From Stieleria tagensis (GTDB lineage: Bacteria; Planctomycetota; Planctomycetia; Pirellulales; Pirellulaceae), in NCBI RefSeq assembly GCF_024129865.1, contig NZ_JAMYFE010000007.1, positions 1 to 64,000 on the forward strand: a stretch of DNA of 64,000 nt. Direction: 5' to 3'. A program made the translations under genes and the position numbers. Positions 10,101 through 19,664 of the stretch are shown one piece after another. The notes under the pieces are model-generated. The model was not told the origin of the DNA, did not search any database, and saw nothing but the letters and a program-made list of their open reading frames with translations. The stretch's first letter is position 1. Every line of letters begins with the position of its first letter.

Positions 10101-10428
10101 GCATTCGATTTCGAATCAGCTCCGCAATCTGCAACAGCGTTCGACTCTGCAGGGCCGTCTGCATTAACCGAATCACCGCCAAGACAACCGTCAATCCGAT
10201 CATCAACCACAAAGCGGCGCGAATCAACTGCGGCGTTTCCATGGCGCGATCGAGAACCAGCAAGATCCAAAACGCCATCAATCCAGCGGCTGCCACCCAT
10301 TTCCCCATGTCGCCGGCCATCCGAATCAACAGCGCACGTCGGAACCCAGCCAACTTGTTCACCAAGCCGGTTGGAATCGCCAGTCGCTGTTGTCGCCGGT
10401 CACTGATCACTAAATGGCTCCTGCCCAT
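7186..10428 (-). CDS. Large DUF4175-like membrane protein with coiled-coil C-terminus
   Basis: About 1080 residues. The N-terminal region has paired membrane segments (WVAAAGLMAFWILLVLDR; ALWLMIGLTVVLAVIRL) and a third (VAIVLSVALAATLILAPGLVM). This recalls proteins annotated DUF4175 in moxR/vWA operons. The middle (about residues 200-560) is beta-rich with immunoglobulin-like strands and is probably extracytoplasmic. The remainder is strongly helical, rich in Q, E, A and R, and likely coiled coil. I place the start at the ATG at 10428, which has GGGA six bases upstream and overlaps the previous gene by 19 bases. An in-frame upstream extension to 10497 looks non-coding. Its role is unknown; the context suggests an envelope complex assembled by MoxR. 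Confidence 0.75.
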   Translation of the reverse strand: MGRSHLVISDRRQQRLAIPTGLVNKLAGFRRALLIRMAGDMGKWVAAAGLMAFWILLVLDRAMETPQLIRAALWLMIGLTVVLAVIRLMQTALQSRTLLQIAELIRNRMPMLGDHLVGALELADSRTEQARSTSLCVAALEQVSVDVSQQNLHDALPVSRSKLAARVAIVLSVALAATLILAPGLVMQTTTRLLFPLYPVPRFTFVSLAKLPETLVVPHDEESPWQVALTADSSVVPGQATMTMGGQRIRGRYDAEGGYPLILPRLIEPVDAVVQVGDAIDRLRVIPKMRPELTDVRVEVILPDYLQHRSGRLNEADASGETDNAIGQQLTGGQIEVVRGSTIKLHVNASTSLQSASVDGDPLAVAENQFSVSIPSRDEPTDQTVRLDWMDQDGLQAAAETEIVVHRFLDRGPTLFVESDEIPSHLLNRQQLNFRVLAEDDFAVRRVGMQWTEADQTNEQVLAGGVTDVQGAIAAVFQPSAVGALSGEVQLRFWVEDDFPDRERRYSDPIVLNVLSTDEHAVWIAGQFDRWRQSAMDVRDQELNLFQRNRELSQVAAEQRDAAWRQAVAQQSEAEAFNGRQLQTLAKEGENLLRQAARNDAVATEYVETLAETLATLQGMAQDRMPQLAERLKQAAAAEQEESEFAEVIDQETSMGSAAGDPSDPSTSKQKDDSSSESERLGLAGTTVVDTSNRASQSDEDQDDDPLQTAIDEQTDLVAEFDAVAEQLSELLGKMEGSTLVKRLKSISRLQDRVAMQLGAGIGQTFGQPPLSNTASVNLSLDDVAESSRRMRSVLDDLEALCERRNLPHFAAVLNEIQHSEVLDRLSDWRERLAARPGTSIAIAEFWADTMDRWADDLIDPGSGEAEQGPKSSKSLPPTVVLDVLRVLESEVNLREQTRVVDQGRGAMQQEQYSTAALRLGDQQTLIRDRLEVVVEDVNALPGALLDFAGELEVLQAAVSAMDDAKTLLIAPDTGPPVIAAQTEAIELLLRSSKVNPASGSDSGGGAQSSSGGETDQVAALLIGRGLNELAGERVSETELSVGRDRGQVPEQWREGLDRYFQQLEQRLKQPRQPATGGQR

Positions 10429-12587
10429 TTTCGTCCCATCCAAAACAATGCTAACCCACCCAGCATAGCCAACAGGACCGCCGGATGATTCCACCACTGG
10501 ATACGACGCAGATCGGAATCGGGCGGCGGCAATTGGTTCAATCGCTGCACCAGGCTCGCAATCTCGGTTGCGCCATAAATCTGGCCGTGGCCGACGCGTG
10601 CAATTTCACGCATCACATCCAAACGTGCCGGCCCTCCGACCTGTTCACGCCCCCTGCCCTGCACCACCAACCGCGCGTCAATCGTTGATTGTTCAGAGGG
10701 ATGAACCAGCGTCAACGTGTACTCACCGCTTTCAGCCAACTGGGTCTGGCCGGCATAAACGCCCCACTGCGCGTCCTGTTTGTCTAGCCACAGCGTCTGG
10801 CGTTGGCCGCTCGGTGAAACCGTTTCCACCGCCACAACGTCTGCTGTCGCCGGTTCACCGCCGCTCGTCATCACGCTGGCGCGAAAGGAAATCGTTTCAT
10901 TGGGCTGTGGCTGTTCGGGTCGATACGACAAACGCATCGTCTGGCCCACCGCCATGTTCCGCTGGTACGCCATCCAGCGAATGACCTGGCCCCAAAATCG
11001 ATAGTGGTATTTGTCTTCGACACCCAGTCGCCACCGCCACGCCGAATCGGTCCCCATGAACAACACTTTGCCCGCGCCGGCGGTCCCGGTCACCAATAAC
11101 GGCAGACGACCATAGGAATTACTGGTTTGTCCGTGCACGGCCAAGACGTCGCTGCCCGCCTTGGCACGGGTGACCGCCGCATGCCAATAGAACCCAGGCA
11201 ATGATTTCCAGACGCTCCAGTTGGTGTCCGCCGTCTCGGTCAACTCTGTCAAAAGGCTCCGCCGCCCCATCGCCGATAACGTTAACGTCCCCGGAGTGGG
11301 CCCACCAATACCGGCCGGCTGATTGCGATCCATTTCGACCGGAAATAAATCGGCCAATTCTGTATCCAACAGCGAGTTTTGGTTTCCACTGCGTCCCGGC
11401 ATCAAAACCAAACCTGCGGCCTGTTGCCGAACCAAACCACGGATCTGCTGACATTGTTCCAAGGTCAACTGTTTCGCACCCACACCAACGTCGCCTAAAA
11501 AGATCACGTCATAGGATGCTAACTCCGCCGCATCACTGGGTAGCGCCGACAAGTAATCTGGACCACCACCGCCAACTTTTTCTAAATCAGGTTGAAACAG
11601 CAAGCAAGACACTTCGATCCCTGGATCACGCAACAGGGCGTTGCGCAGATAGCGGTACTCCCATCGAGGCACGCTTTCAACGATCAACACCCGCAGCTGT
11701 TCATTGCGGATTTCAATCTGTTTCGTCAGTCGATTATTTTCTGCGTTGGCTTCTGCAATCCCGCCCGTCTGCACGACCGGCACATCGATCGTCAATTGAA
11801 ATGGGCCGGCAACATCCGACTGCCAAGTGAACGTTCCGTCATATCGCCCTCCCGCGGCGACTTGAATCGTTTGCTGTTCCACCGTCGACAGACTGGCGTT
11901 CGCATCGGAAACCTGCAACGAAACGGTCAACTCATTGGGTTGTGAATACCAATTGCGAACGGTGAAGGGGATGCGAACCGGTTTGGCGACCACTCCAAAG
12001 GTCGGCACATCCGCCGAAACCAACTCGACATCTGGCAAACGCTGTTCACTGCCGATACCAATCGTCGACACCCCGGCCGGCACCGCTGCCGAAGTTGACA
12101 CCGTTGCAGCCGCCCCGATTGGTGATCCACCCTGGTTCCAATCACCATCGGAAACCAACACGATCGATGCAACCGATTGAAATTGCTCCGCCACCCGATC
12201 GATTGCGCCGGCCAAATCCGTTTGCATTGCGTTTTCGACCGCGAAGGGTTCCACGACGCGTTGAAACCGGTCCCCCAGTTGCTGCCATGCCAAATCGTTG
12301 CTGACCCGATCCGCTGCCGCAGCGCGCGTCTGATAGGCGGTTTCGAATTTGGCATCCAGCGTCTGCATGCTGTTGGATTGATCGACCAACACGACCACGG
12401 CGGACGTTTGATCCGATTCAACTTGATAAACCGACTCGGGCTGCCACAACAACAACACCGCGGCGGCGACCAACAGCACCCGCAATCCTTCGACCCATCC
12501 TGTTCGCCAACGCCGACCACCGCGCTGCCACGCGGAAACTGCCAGACCAACGACAACGGCGATCGCCAAAAGACTGAAGATCCACAT
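10410..12587 (-). CDS. Membrane vWA protein with glutamine amidotransferase-like domain
   Basis: 725 residues. Two N-terminal membrane helices (IFSLLAIAVVVGLAVSAW; LRVLLVAAAVLLLW) lead into a vWA domain with an intact metal-ion-dependent adhesion site start D69-Q-S71-N-S73. A beta-rich segment follows. Then comes a region reading LRVLIVESVPRWEYRYLRNALL and YDVIFLGDVGVG, which resembles the class I amidotransferase-like fold found in large vWA proteins. A C-terminal membrane helix (HPAVLLAMLGGLALFWMGRKW) ends the protein, so most of it faces outside. The ATG at 12587 shares its A with the upstream TGA, evidence of coupling. In-frame codons up to 12674 lie inside the preceding gene and are unlikely to be used. 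Confidence 0.8.
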   Translation of the reverse strand: MWIFSLLAIAVVVGLAVSAWQRGGRRWRTGWVEGLRVLLVAAAVLLLWQPESVYQVESDQTSAVVVLVDQSNSMQTLDAKFETAYQTRAAAADRVSNDLAWQQLGDRFQRVVEPFAVENAMQTDLAGAIDRVAEQFQSVASIVLVSDGDWNQGGSPIGAAATVSTSAAVPAGVSTIGIGSEQRLPDVELVSADVPTFGVVAKPVRIPFTVRNWYSQPNELTVSLQVSDANASLSTVEQQTIQVAAGGRYDGTFTWQSDVAGPFQLTIDVPVVQTGGIAEANAENNRLTKQIEIRNEQLRVLIVESVPRWEYRYLRNALLRDPGIEVSCLLFQPDLEKVGGGGPDYLSALPSDAAELASYDVIFLGDVGVGAKQLTLEQCQQIRGLVRQQAAGLVLMPGRSGNQNSLLDTELADLFPVEMDRNQPAGIGGPTPGTLTLSAMGRRSLLTELTETADTNWSVWKSLPGFYWHAAVTRAKAGSDVLAVHGQTSNSYGRLPLLVTGTAGAGKVLFMGTDSAWRWRLGVEDKYHYRFWGQVIRWMAYQRNMAVGQTMRLSYRPEQPQPNETISFRASVMTSGGEPATADVVAVETVSPSGQRQTLWLDKQDAQWGVYAGQTQLAESGEYTLTLVHPSEQSTIDARLVVQGRGREQVGGPARLDVMREIARVGHGQIYGATEIASLVQRLNQLPPPDSDLRRIQWWNHPAVLLAMLGGLALFWMGRKWAGAI

Positions 12588-14527
12588 CACGCCGGACTCC
12601 GGTTGCGACGCGGAAACGACAACCAAGCTTCCGACAGCATGCCCAGGATCAGCAACACCCAAACGGCACCCCAAATCTCTCGGACGAAACCCGTCGTCGC
12701 GTTTTGGTCTGGCCCAGCGTTGATGATTTCATTCCATTTCAACCCAGGCACCAATTCGCGCCGCTGATCAGCCGTCAAGAATTCAGTCAGTGACTCTTCC
12801 ATCGGTGAATTGATCGCCAACAACTCCGGTGTGCCAGACCCATCGTCGGCCAATTGGTAGACGCCGGCGTGAAAGCCTCGCTCAAGTGTGATGTTCAAAT
12901 CATTGGCATCACCGAGCAAGATCTGTGGATCGGCCGCCACGTCAGACTGAAATGCGACGGTTGCCTGCAGGCCCGCGATCGCATCCGAATTTGCTGCGTC
13001 TGCACGTTCCGTTTCAAGCACCTGGGACAACAACCCGTACAGCGCCAATCCATCTTTCACAAACAGACTGTTGGGATTGCTGACGTCGGTGCCGCAGAAC
13101 CAAGCCGTCCCAGTGCCAACACGCATCTTGCCGATCAAGACGTCTTGACCGCCGACCTCCGCTAGTTTGACCAGCTCTCCTTCGACGGCGCAGTAGCGCT
13201 GAATCGGAAACTCAAGTTGATCCAGCGATGCCGTTTGAACGTTGTCGTCCACCCAGGCTCCCCAGCCGACGCCTTCAAACGTCGTCTCGGCGATCAATTG
13301 CTGGGGCGGAAAAAACACCACTTGTCCGCCGCCGTCCAGATACGACTTGATTGATTCCGATTCACGGCCGGCCGGAAGCGGGCCCTGCCACAATAAACAA
13401 TCGCCGAACAGTTGTGTTTGCGACTCGGCAAGGTTGGCTGGTTCTGAGACCAATGTTCCAAAAACTTCCCCGGCCACCTCCAGTGCATCACAGCGGGTTT
13501 CGGTCAACAAACTCAACTGCGGACGGACCTCGGTCGGTGCGACAAAGTAGGAAATGTCGTCGGCCGTATTCACGTCGGCTGCGATCGCGACCTTGCCGAA
13601 AACCAGATCGGATTCTTGGCCGACATCGATTCGATAGTCGGCCAGTTCACCGACCCCATCCGCCACGGCGATATCAACCGTCGTGGTCACCGCGCCCACG
13701 GTGACTCGAACCGGCACCACGACCGCGGTCGGATCGTCACGCTCCAACGTGATTGAAATCAAGACCGCCCTGCCCTGCCCCGCTCGGCTCCAGCGGACAC
13801 GGTCGACTTGAACCGATGTATTGATTTGATCGTCGGGGTGAAAACTCAGTTGATGAACCGAGACAGCGTCTCCCAGGCCCGCGGCCTCCATTGCAACCTG
13901 TTGCCAACGCTGCGATTGGGGTTGCCAATCGCCGGTCTGGCCGTCACTGCAAATCCAAATGTCTGCCGGTCCACGATCCTGGTCTTGCAAGTAGCGAACC
14001 GCGGTCTGAAACATTTCCGCGATGTCGGCTCGAGCGGCGCTCGGGCTGCACACCGGCGCCGCCGGCAATGAATTCAGATCGTCGATCGGGATCGGCCGCT
14101 GACCGACGCTTTCAATCAAGATGATTTTGTCAGTGCCCAACGTCTGGATTGTCTGCTGGACACCCTGGAGCGCGACTTCCATCCGAGTCTGGTTGGCAGC
14201 GACCCGTCGCTGCATGCTGGGCGAACGATCCAACAAAACGATCGACGTGGCTCCCTGGCCGATTCGACTGGCGGCGACTCCGAATGCACCGCTGGACAAC
14301 GGCCGCGCCAATGCGAACACCAATGCAGCAACGACCAACATACGGGTGGCCAAAATCAACCAGCGTCGCAACTTGGCCGGTCCCCTGCGCGAACCGGCAG
14401 CACGATGCAGAAACATCATCGCCGCCCATGGCATCGTGGGGTGTCGCCGCCGATGAATCAGATGAATCACAATCGGGATCAACACCAGCGGCAAGAACCA
14501 CAGCGCTGCGGAACGCAAAAAACTCAT
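12587..14527 (-). CDS. BatA-type membrane protein with vWA domain
   Basis: 646 residues. The first 80 residues match the BatA (aerotolerance regulator N-terminal) domain: LRSAALWFLPLVLIPIVIHL, the basic HRRRHPTMPWAAMMFL stretch, then RRWLILATRMLVVAALVFALARP. A vWA domain follows with D100-R-S102-P-S104, the expected metal site. The C-terminus has a final membrane helix (EIWGAVWVLLILGMLSEAWLSF). Proteins of this type work with MoxR ATPases and DUF58 proteins in envelope stress or metalloprotein assembly; the specific role here is unknown. The ATG overlaps the DUF58 stop by four bases (ATGA). A short GGGCAGGGCAGGGC repeat within it encodes AGQGRA. Confidence 0.85.
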   Translation of the reverse strand: MSFLRSAALWFLPLVLIPIVIHLIHRRRHPTMPWAAMMFLHRAAGSRRGPAKLRRWLILATRMLVVAALVFALARPLSSGAFGVAASRIGQGATSIVLLDRSPSMQRRVAANQTRMEVALQGVQQTIQTLGTDKIILIESVGQRPIPIDDLNSLPAAPVCSPSAARADIAEMFQTAVRYLQDQDRGPADIWICSDGQTGDWQPQSQRWQQVAMEAAGLGDAVSVHQLSFHPDDQINTSVQVDRVRWSRAGQGRAVLISITLERDDPTAVVVPVRVTVGAVTTTVDIAVADGVGELADYRIDVGQESDLVFGKVAIAADVNTADDISYFVAPTEVRPQLSLLTETRCDALEVAGEVFGTLVSEPANLAESQTQLFGDCLLWQGPLPAGRESESIKSYLDGGGQVVFFPPQQLIAETTFEGVGWGAWVDDNVQTASLDQLEFPIQRYCAVEGELVKLAEVGGQDVLIGKMRVGTGTAWFCGTDVSNPNSLFVKDGLALYGLLSQVLETERADAANSDAIAGLQATVAFQSDVAADPQILLGDANDLNITLERGFHAGVYQLADDGSGTPELLAINSPMEESLTEFLTADQRRELVPGLKWNEIINAGPDQNATTGFVREIWGAVWVLLILGMLSEAWLSFPRRNRSPA

Positions 14528-15429
14528 GGCGAGGTGTCTCTGCGACGAACCAACAACCGCATCAACACGTCTTCGATCGGCTGGTCCAACATCACGCGAT
14601 GGTAATCGACCGCCGTCTCGCGGCTGATCGTCTCGATTTCATCAATAAATTCACGCACGGCCGTCTCGTACCCGGCGGCGATTTCGTCCGGATCAACCAA
14701 CAGCGATTCGTCACTTTCCAAGTCTTGCAATCGAACTGGTCGATCCCAATCCGGTCGCAGTTCGCGCGGATCCATCAGGTGCAACAATGCCAAATCATGT
14801 TTCCGAAACGCCAAGTGCTCCAATCCGCTACGCAGCGAAGCCGGCTGGAATAGCAGATCGGAAATCACGACCACCATCGCCCGCTCACGAATCGTCTCTG
14901 CCATTTCGTGCAGCGTCGTTTCGATCGTCGTCGGCCCGTCGGCCGTGATTGACTGCAGTTCGTTGAACAACACGGTCACTTGGCCGGCGATCCGTCGCGG
15001 CGGGATGAAACGACCCGCCGATTCCCCAGCCGCCACCAGTCCGACGGCGTCGCCCTGCCCGATCGCCAAGTACGCCAGCATGGCGACGATTTGTCGGGCG
15101 ACGTGCAGTTTCTGACCGAATCCCATCGAACCACTCGCATCGACCACGAACACCAATCGCAAATTGGTATCTGCCTCAAACTCTTTCACATAGAAACGAT
15201 CACTACGACCATAGGCACGCCAATCCAATCGCCGCAGATCATCGCCGGGTTGGTAACGTCGGTACTGGGCGAATTCGACACTGGATCCACGGTGAGGACT
15301 TTGATGGCGGCCCGAAACCGTTCCTAACATCGGTCCGCGAGCCGACAACGGGATCGTCGCTAAACGCTCGGCCAACACCGGATCAAAAAACTCCCGTCCT
15401 GGGTCGACATCTGGCAATTTAGAATCCAT
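14524..15429 (-). CDS. DUF58 domain protein (vWA-like, MoxR partner)
   Basis: 301 residues, apparently cytoplasmic. The DUF58 signature YRRYQPGDDLRRLDWRAYGR lies at residues 56-75, followed by D97-A-S99-G-S101, a complete vWA metal-site motif. DUF58 proteins occur with MoxR ATPases and are thought to act as adaptors or clients. The ATG at 15429 is preferred over an in-frame TTG directly before it. It overlaps the following BatA gene by four bases. A 198-base spacer separates it from moxR, the only sizeable gap in the cluster. That spacer contains a short GGCGAGC/GCTCGCC hairpin but no gene I can support. Confidence 0.9.
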   Translation of the reverse strand: MDSKLPDVDPGREFFDPVLAERLATIPLSARGPMLGTVSGRHQSPHRGSSVEFAQYRRYQPGDDLRRLDWRAYGRSDRFYVKEFEADTNLRLVFVVDASGSMGFGQKLHVARQIVAMLAYLAIGQGDAVGLVAAGESAGRFIPPRRIAGQVTVLFNELQSITADGPTTIETTLHEMAETIRERAMVVVISDLLFQPASLRSGLEHLAFRKHDLALLHLMDPRELRPDWDRPVRLQDLESDESLLVDPDEIAAGYETAVREFIDEIETISRETAVDYHRVMLDQPIEDVLMRLLVRRRDTSP

Positions 15430-15627
15430 CAATCAGAAACGATCTCGGCGGGAACAGCCTGACCAAACGGCGTGTGGATGCGAACGGCAAACGGTCCATT
15501 CTGCCCTCCAGGCGGGTCGGCCACAGAGGGCCGCAGAGGGTTCGGCGAGCAGGCTCGCCAGGACGACGCATCATACACCGTGCCACAGCAAACTTTTAGG
15601 GTTGGCCACGAAAAAGTGGGGCAGGAA

Positions 15628-16632
<1,005 letters not shown>

Positions 16633-16690
16633 AAAAACCAATCTTGATGAAACGCAGTTGGCTAAGAGTGTAACCCAAACCCAGACAATG

Positions 16691-17767
16691 TCATCGAGTG
16701 GGATCGAGTAACCAGGGTTTGATGATCTGGGCGAGCTCTCGAGAGAGGTGTTCGGTGCCCCGGTCAATCGGATGATAGGGCGTGTCGAAGGCCCATTCCG
16801 CTTTTCCCGTCAACTGGCCTGGTGAAAACGCAACCGGAAAACCATGCTGCTTCAGTGAGCTGGCGAGCTCGCGCTGCGCGTTCTCACGTGCCTTCGCGTC
16901 GACTCCTGCGATGGCCAGCGTGATCGGTGGCAGCACCAACAATGTTGCCTGCCGCTCGGAACAGGCTTGATCCAGAAGGTGCACCGCATTGCCAAATCGT
17001 TCCGAACGATTGTCGACAAAATCGAGGTGGGTCGGAAAATCAATCCCGTGCATCTGATCCTGTGTTTTCCGAGGCAACTCGCGCGCCACGCTTGGCTCTC
17101 CGGATTCGTCAAAGCTCTCCACCGTGTAGATGTCACCTGAACGAGTCCGCCGAGGCTCCGCCGGTTCGGTCTCGTCTGTCGCGGATCCACCTAGCACCGC
17201 CAGCGCAGCATTGCCGAAGCGGCGTGGCAGCGAATCGATGCGTTCCCGAACTTTGGAGAGAGTCCGACGTGAGATCCAAAACCATTTCAGTCGATCACTT
17301 AGAACTCGACCTTCTTCGATTGCGGGAAAGGACTCCTGCCAATCATAGCGATCAAAACGCGACGAATTGTTGGTGGAATTTTCGTAGTTGGACCATTCAG
17401 CCATCAGCACGACGGTGTCACCAGGCTCGATGAATCGAGTCGCTCGGTCTGCGATGACATCTGCCCCGATGGGCGCATAGGGACCTAGCTTGACCACTGG
17501 CAACCCAAGCTCATTTTCCAGCAGATAGCGATCGACGCCAAACAACACATTGCTGCCGCCGATCAAAATCACTTTCGGGGACGATACCTGTTCCGCGCGA
17601 GATTCTTGTTTCTCATAGACGGATTTTCTCCAGGCACGAATGCGTGGCTCTCGTGGACCGAGTGCAAAGGCCAACACCCAGGGTGATGAGATGGCGATCA
17701 ACGCCAGCAACACGACAGCGCGTGGACGACCCGGGGACGATTCGGTTTGAGCTGGTTCAGAAATCAA
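16691..17767 (-). CDS. Membrane-anchored SGNH/AlgJ-like protein, partner of the MBOAT acyltransferase
   Basis: 358 residues: an N-terminal membrane helix (AVVLLALIAISSPWVLAFAL) and a periplasmic domain. IGGSNVLFGVD near residues 67-77 fits block I of SGNH hydrolase-like proteins. VVLMAEWSNYEN and the C-terminal YHPIDRGTEHLSREL supply block III- and His-containing segments. Such proteins commonly pair with MBOAT enzymes to move acyl groups to exported polysaccharides. I propose a TTG start at 17767: GGAG lies 10 bases upstream and the start overlaps the MBOAT 3' end by 11 bases. No ATG is suitably placed; in-frame codons up to 17845 lie inside the MBOAT gene. Acyl donor and acceptor are unknown. 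Confidence 0.7.
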   Translation of the reverse strand: MISEPAQTESSPGRPRAVVLLALIAISSPWVLAFALGPREPRIRAWRKSVYEKQESRAEQVSSPKVILIGGSNVLFGVDRYLLENELGLPVVKLGPYAPIGADVIADRATRFIEPGDTVVLMAEWSNYENSTNNSSRFDRYDWQESFPAIEEGRVLSDRLKWFWISRRTLSKVRERIDSLPRRFGNAALAVLGGSATDETEPAEPRRTRSGDIYTVESFDESGEPSVARELPRKTQDQMHGIDFPTHLDFVDNRSERFGNAVHLLDQACSERQATLLVLPPITLAIAGVDAKARENAQRELASSLKQHGFPVAFSPGQLTGKAEWAFDTPYHPIDRGTEHLSRELAQIIKPWLLDPTR

Positions 17768-19139
17768 AGTACAGAAACTCCGGCGCTGCGAATTGACCCA
17801 GGATCCAAACAAGCGAGGTGGCAAGCAGACAAGCAGCGTAAACACCGTCCCAAATCGATAGCTTCAACCGACTTTCGATTGCGGCGGTGTTTCTACAGCA
17901 TAGCGCGATGAACAATCCCACAAGCATGTAGGGAAACGCCACCCAAGCCTCTTGACGATAACTCCAGTTAGAAACAGAGGGCGACATCATTTGTCCAAGC
18001 ATCGTTAGAGACTGCTCAATCGTCGTCGATCGGAAAAAGACCCAGCCAAAATGCACCAGTAAAAGCGTGACAGCCCAGCCGACAATCGTCGGCACCCGAG
18101 TCAGTTTTGAACGCAGCAGGTGGTAGCCAGCCAGGGCAACACCGTGGATCAATCCCCACAGCACAAACGTCCAACCGGCCCCATGCCAAACCCCTCCGAT
18201 CAACATGGTCAAAATCAGATTGATCGCCGTACGTGCCTTGGAACCATGTGATCCACCGATGGGGATATAGACATAGTCTTTTAGAAACCGAGAAAGCGTG
18301 ACATGCCAGGTTCGCCAGAACTGGGAAATGTTGGTCGCCTGATAGGGCGAAAGAAAATTCCAAGGCAATCGGACTCCAAACACCAAACCGATACCGACTG
18401 CCATGTCCGAGTAGCCCGAAAAGTCAAAGTACAGCTGCAGCGTGTAACAGAGACTGACGATCCAGGCGTCAACGAACCCCAGCGATTCGGTATTGGCGTA
18501 ACCAAGGTTGGCGAGCTTTGCAACTTCATCTGCGATCAGCACCTTTTTCGATAGTCCAATCGCAAACACATACAATCCGCGCGCGGTTGCGTCCCAACTG
18601 ACCCGCACGCTCGCGAACTGCGGCATGATTTCCGAGTGATGAACGATTGGCCCGGCGATCAGTTGCGGAAAGAAACTGACGAACAACGAATAGTCGAGCA
18701 ACGAGGGATGTTCCAGCACGCCGTTGCTGCGATCGATCAGAAACGTGATCTGCTGAAACGTAAAAAATGAAATTCCAAGTGGTAACATCATCGCGGCCAC
18801 CGATGTTTCCCGCAGTCCAAGCATCTGTGCGATTTCAGTCGCAAACGCGAAGTACTTGAAATAGAAAAGAGCGGCAAGATTGAAGCACATGCCAAGCCAC
18901 ATCGCCGTCTTCGCGCTCCGATCGGAACGCCGCATCAGAGCCGACAGCAGATAGTTGACTCCGATCGAAGTCACCAGGATCCAGATGTAACCCGGCTCCC
19001 AGACACCGTAGTAAATAACCGAAGCGATCACCAAAAACGAAAGCGCCGGCCAAACCGCCTTGATCTGCGAGATCCCCAGATACAGCAAAAAGCAAATCGG
19101 GAAGAACAGATAGACGAACTCAGGTGACGAAAAAATCAT
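17757..19139 (-). CDS. MBOAT family O-acyltransferase (AlgI-like)
   Basis: 460-residue polytopic membrane protein. Typical MBOAT features are visible: the MIFSSPEFVYLFFPI start, YFKYF, LPLGISFFTFQQITFLID, LIAGPIVHHSEIMPQ, FSGYSDMAVGIG, SQFWRTWHVTLSRFLKDYVYIPIGGS and GGVWHGAGWTFVLWGLIHG. H319 in the last motif is the conserved catalytic histidine. By family it transfers acyl groups (often acetyl) across the membrane to cell-surface polysaccharide. The next gene, an SGNH-like periplasmic protein, overlaps it, matching the usual two-component O-acylation arrangement. No polysaccharide synthesis genes lie nearby, so the substrate cannot be deduced. Confidence 0.92.
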   Translation of the reverse strand: MIFSSPEFVYLFFPICFLLYLGISQIKAVWPALSFLVIASVIYYGVWEPGYIWILVTSIGVNYLLSALMRRSDRSAKTAMWLGMCFNLAALFYFKYFAFATEIAQMLGLRETSVAAMMLPLGISFFTFQQITFLIDRSNGVLEHPSLLDYSLFVSFFPQLIAGPIVHHSEIMPQFASVRVSWDATARGLYVFAIGLSKKVLIADEVAKLANLGYANTESLGFVDAWIVSLCYTLQLYFDFSGYSDMAVGIGLVFGVRLPWNFLSPYQATNISQFWRTWHVTLSRFLKDYVYIPIGGSHGSKARTAINLILTMLIGGVWHGAGWTFVLWGLIHGVALAGYHLLRSKLTRVPTIVGWAVTLLLVHFGWVFFRSTTIEQSLTMLGQMMSPSVSNWSYRQEAWVAFPYMLVGLFIALCCRNTAAIESRLKLSIWDGVYAACLLATSLVWILGQFAAPEFLYFDF

Positions 19140-19664
19140 TGATCATCAGCTCCGCATCGAACGTCCGGTTCCAGTGCATGGCCAATCAAACACCCTCGTG
19201 TGCAGATCGATTCTTGATAGGATTTCGTGCAACCCCACGCGTCAATCTTGAAATCGCGCTTTTGCATCAGCCGTTGTTTTTTCCTAACCCGACGCGTCAC
19301 GGGCTGGTGCTTTAGTTCGTGTCGCAACTTCAAAACGCTTGAGCGAGCTTAATGCAGTCGCTGTGGCAGGAACAGCGTCGAACGTCGCGAGCTTGCTTTC
19401 AGGTCGCATTCTTCACCTAAAGCCGGGCATTGAGCGATCTCCCAAGCTGGACCGGGACTGAATTGAGTAGACGAATATTCAGTTGGAAACTGTACCGGTC
19501 CTAGCGATTGACCCGGCTGGCCGGTTTGAACTTCGCTCTCCGACGAGGTTTCAACGGGGGGGAACCCTGACCATCTCCCGAAGGAAACGATGGTGACGGT
19601 TGTGCGATTGGCTCCAAGCAGCGCGGCACCGTCAACAACGTGACTTTTGAAATCAGGCGGAACC
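19140..19664. other. Intergenic region with degenerate GACGCGTC repeats
   Basis: 525 bases between the divergent MBOAT gene and the large secreted protein. I see no supportable gene. It contains AACCCCACGCGTCA (19231-19244) and AACCCGACGCGTCA (19286-19299), direct copies of the repeat core at the window start. GCAACTTCAAAACGC (19324-19338) is an inverted relative of a sequence at 31598-31612. Promoters for both flanking genes are expected here, but I cannot point to convincing -35/-10 pairs. Confidence 0.55.
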
